From: Glandiceps talaboti
Taxonomy: Eukaryota > Hemichordata > Enteropneusta > Spengelidae
NCBI RefSeq assembly: GCF_964340395.1
Contig: NC_135549.1
Span: 12,890,842 to 12,954,841 of the forward strand
Reading direction: 5' to 3'
Length of the DNA stretch: 64,000 bases
Shown here: piece after piece, positions 61,601 through 64,000 of the stretch
Layout of the letters: each line of letters opens with the position of its first letter
Position numbering within the stretch: the stretch's first letter is position 1
Translations under genes and position numbers: made by a program
The notes under the pieces: model-generated
The model's database searches: none
What the model was told of the DNA's origin: nothing
Seen by the model: only the letters and a program-made list of their open reading frames with translations

Positions 61601-63217
61601 CAGTTTTCACTTTTTTGCAATTTGATAGCAGGTACAATTATCACAATTAAGTTTTCTGTCAATCTTTTTAATTCGAATCATTTGCATTTTTGATTAGGTG
61701 AATCTCCTAGAGTGACCAATGATACAAGAATTACAATCCCTGTGGGATCTACGGTGAAAAAATGGCGAGTCGATGTAATTGGGATGAAAGAGGAGGAGAT
61801 GACGCTGCGTGTACATCCTCCCGCCGATGCACCAGTTGGAAAGCTAAACATTGGTATCAGTGCCGTATTGAAACCTACAGACGACCCACTGCAGTGGAAA
61901 TATGTTAACTTATATGAACACGACGAACATTTGTATCTCTTGTTCAATCCCTGGTGTCGAGGTACGAGTTTTGGTGTTCTACATCAACCACGTACTAATA
62001 AACAAACAAGATTAATTCATATTGATATGCCTGCATGAAGCCCTTTAATAGGGACCTACCTTTAACCCTGAATTGTAACTACTTTCAGACAACGTTCCTT
62101 AGATTGTCAATCATACGTATTTCTCCTCTTCGCTCACTTTAGCACTAGCTTAAAGTTACTTTAAGTTATTTAACGCGAAAGGAAAGTTCGCTAATAAATT
62201 GTTGAAGCCCAAAAAGCTGCTGTCTATTAAAACTTGACATGGTTAATGATGAGTATTAGTAGTCGTGAAGGTTTACTGATGAAATAAATTGTCCTGGCTT
62301 GCCATGTGTTTTGTGAATTCCATGTGTACTCCAGCCAATTACCATAACGGAATATATTGAATGAATAGCCACATACAAAAACATATGCACAAAAATTAAA
62401 AGAGTGATCACGAAAAATAAGGGAATATCTGTAATTAGAGAAGATACGGGCTTATCAGCAATTGTTTTGTCTACAGTAATATGAAATACCTTTATCAGAA
62501 CTAGTAGCATGCTGGCAATTTTTCACTTTATGAAAATAACGGTGGAAATATTAGTATGATAATTAATTTTTGGCAGCTGCTATTTGTTGTCATTTTCAAC
62601 AGATGATGTTGTCTTTCTGGACAATGAAGACAGTAGACAGGAGTATGTGTTGAACGATGGAGGACTGTTGTTTGAAGGCTCACACAGTAATCCCAAACCA
62701 AGGCCATGGAATTTCGGCCAAGTAAGTGGAATTGCGCCAATATTATGTCAAGGCTTCCATTGTAAAGTGATGAGTGTATTCGTGGTGATGACGTTTTACT
62801 AAAGATATCTTCTTACTATTTCTTGAATTTACTATATTGCTTCGATGACATTTTACAAGAAAGACATTTAGAATATGGAAATCAACCGTCAAACACACAT
62901 AAAGGGTGTGTCAAGGAAAGGCAGACGGATAGCGACAAACAGACTGACAGACAGTCAGTCAGCCAGCCAGCCAGACAGAATCGATCACTGGGGTTTTAAT
63001 TTAACACGATTTTCAACTATCTGCGGTTATCTTCCATCACTTTAAAGTATTGATTTCTCATAACAATCGTAATATTTTTTAATACAAAACCTTGTCCCTT
63101 TTATTTTTCCAGTTCGATACATTTGTAGTGTTGGCATCGTTCCATCTCCTAGAGAAAGGTCTCGGTGTTTCGGCTCGTTCCAGTCCAATAAAAGTTGTCC
63201 GTGCTATGTCAGCAATG
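51806..63217 (+). CDS. transglutaminase with long acidic repeat N-terminal extension (5' five coding exons; continues past the window)
   Basis: Coding exons 51806-53135, 56529-56744, 61698-61961, 62603-62721 and 63113-63217 have GT-AG borders and join in phase to give 678 residues. Exon 1 encodes about 443 residues of acidic, Thr- and Lys/Glu-rich low-complexity sequence ending in a basic KKLSKRQLRSAGRRVV patch. Exons 2-4 encode the transglutaminase N beta-sandwich (AHHTDDYDVYNVVLRRGQQF, VGSTVKKWRVDV, LYLLFNPWCRDDVVFLDN, EYVLNDGGLLFEGS, PWNFGQ). Exon 5 opens the catalytic core (GVSARSSPIKVVRAMSAM). The Cys-His-Asp exons lie beyond 64000, so activity cannot be judged. Transglutaminases form Ca2+-dependent Gln-Lys isopeptide crosslinks. 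The start at 51806 has a good AAGATGAG context; an in-frame ATG at 51722 would add 28 residues. There is no signal peptide, so it is probably cytosolic. Introns of 3.4, 5.0, 0.6 and 0.4 kb carry a SINE, microsatellites and a MITE. Confidence 0.9.
52684..52975 (+). repeat. 39-bp coding repeat (13-residue EPAKEDE units) in transglutaminase exon 1
   Basis: Seven in-frame units at residues about 293-390, with consensus EPAKEDE(E/A)KEE(A/D)(D/G). One unit is lengthened to EPVPAKEDE. Each unit has two or more Lys and about seven acidic residues. Substitutions alternate between two unit types (EEKEEAD and EAKEEDG), which suggests duplication of a two-unit block. The opposite strand and another plus frame are also open here because of purine bias; neither is a gene. 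Confidence 0.9.
54873..55110 (+). mobile_element. tRNA-derived SINE
   Basis: An A-box-like TGGCCTAGTGG lies near the 5' end and a diverged B-box (GTTCAGTTTGACTCT) about 50 bases further. A conserved-looking core CCGGGTACTCCGGTTTCCTC, widely seen in SINEs of marine animals, follows, and the element ends in a (ATT)n tail at 55087-55110. It lies in transglutaminase intron 1, in the sense orientation. Confidence 0.85.
57006..57135. repeat. (CATT)n-(CGTT)n-(CATT)n compound microsatellite
   Basis: A block of about nine CGTT units (57045-57080) is flanked on both sides by CATT units. It is in transglutaminase intron 2. Confidence 0.95.
57855..58237. mobile_element. non-autonomous TIR element (family C, copy 2)
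   Basis: The left end has iterated CTCGTCCCATTTCAACTCGC and TTTCAACTCGCCC units. The right end (58184-58237) has the inverse GGGGCGAGTTGAAATTGGGA and ends GATCCGTCACC. The interior junction CCCACTCTTTCAAAATCACG matches copy 1 read inversely at 13983-14003. It lies in transglutaminase intron 2. It is shorter than copy 1 (about 383 against 804 bp), mostly through loss of interior sequence. Confidence 0.7.
58547..58620. repeat. (CA)n microsatellite
   Basis: About 37 uninterrupted CA units in transglutaminase intron 2. Confidence 0.97.
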
Positions 63218-64000
63218 GTTAGTATACTATTTAGAGTATGTAACATGGAAATTTCGATCACGTGACGATCATTCAAGGGATCAAATCATTTCATCTCGTT
63301 GTATATTGTTAAACAATAACGTTTGTCCAAAGATCTTCATATTTGTTGTAGCCAAACCTGACACCAAGTTTGTTAAAACATATTTATATGTTCCGTCATA
63401 TTATATTATAAACAATATTTCTGAACAATATATGAATATATAATATATTGAATTATAATTATTGTGTTTAAATGGATGTAATGGTTTCGTCACATACAGG
63501 CACGAAATATGCACTCTCCGTCTTTCTCAATAGATGATATGACACACAATGCATGAAGACAAATCATTTACCCTTAGATCTCACGTAATACAAAAGAAGG
63601 TGAAGCTTCGTCGCGAATTTTCCCGCCAAATTGACACGTCAATTCTAGCGTGAAGAAAATGTTGGAAAAAGTGACTCTTTTCACCGTTCTTTCTTACACG
63701 AATGAACGAATGGCTATTATTTATATTATTTGCAATTTATATTGAGTACAGATGGAATATAAAATCTACTAAACAGAAACTCTGTGTTCTTTGGCGTGAA
63801 CGAGGTTGGAATGTAGAATGGAAATGTTTTCTGTGAACTTTCGTTCACACTGCCAACTGCATGTCATCGGAAAATTTGCAAATTGTGATTTCTTTATTTT
63901 TTCCAGAGAGAGAGAGAGAGAGATACACATTTTCATTTCGCAAATCGAATAAATTGCAGTGTGACCTTTTTAAACACTTAGATTGTTTTAACGAGCCCAC
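63218..64000 (+). other. intron of the transglutaminase gene, running off the window
   Basis: It starts with a GTTAGT donor after the SAM residues of exon 5. No further transglutaminase exon is visible up to 64000. An (AG)n tract at 63906-63923 follows a TTTTTTCCAG that resembles a 3' splice site, but the sequence after it does not encode transglutaminase. Confidence 0.6.

Noticed and set aside
63895-63925. Possible further transglutaminase exon after TTTTTTCCAG
   Set aside because: The following bases are an (AG)n tract and then stops, with no match to the expected DDNG/CWVFA region.

Overview
The window is AT-rich animal nuclear DNA with GT-AG introns, 3' splice sites preceded by pyrimidine tracts, many microsatellites, poly-G tracts, tRNA-derived SINE fragments and inverted-repeat DNA elements. 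The gene families (STIMATE, NDUFAF3, a heparan sulfate 3-O-sulfotransferase, a two-domain C-type lectin, a TRIM-NHL protein, transglutaminases) suggest a marine invertebrate deuterostome, perhaps a hemichordate or a relative. I cannot name the species.

Layout. 2.6-5.8 kb (+): the last four coding exons of STIMATE (TMEM110), followed by a 66-bp minisatellite. 14.5-17.9 kb (-): a complete five-exon NDUFAF3, a mitochondrial complex I assembly factor. 20.6-21.7 kb (-): an intronless Golgi sulfotransferase of the HS3ST family in which the PAPS-binding Arg is replaced by Cys. 23.7-32.4 kb (-): a nine-exon type I membrane protein with signal peptide, two C-type lectin domains, a Ser/Thr/Pro stalk, one transmembrane helix and a short tyrosine-rich tail. 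Its introns hold a roughly 60-copy 24-bp minisatellite and a 1.36-kb inverted-repeat element.

33.8-44.1 kb (+): a decayed transglutaminase. An exon is split by a 1.84-kb terminal-inverted-repeat element, the catalytic-core exons are absent and a C-terminal exon is frameshifted. An intronless TRIM-NHL ubiquitin-ligase gene lies antisense in its first visible intron (36.6-38.8 kb). 44.1-51.8 kb: no gene seen, only tandem repeats and a fold-back element. 51.8 kb to beyond the window end (+): a second, apparently intact transglutaminase whose first coding exon adds about 443 residues of acidic, Lys/Glu-rich 13-residue repeats before the transglutaminase N domain. Its catalytic exons lie past the right edge.

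The genes are not an operon and do not form one pathway. The one clear local relationship is the head-to-tail pair of transglutaminases, one dead and one with an unusual N-terminal extension. Exon joins were checked by hand for reading phase, and every join quoted for STIMATE, NDUFAF3, the lectin and transglutaminase 2 is phase-consistent. No database search was possible, so family assignments rest on recognised motifs and remembered family sequences.
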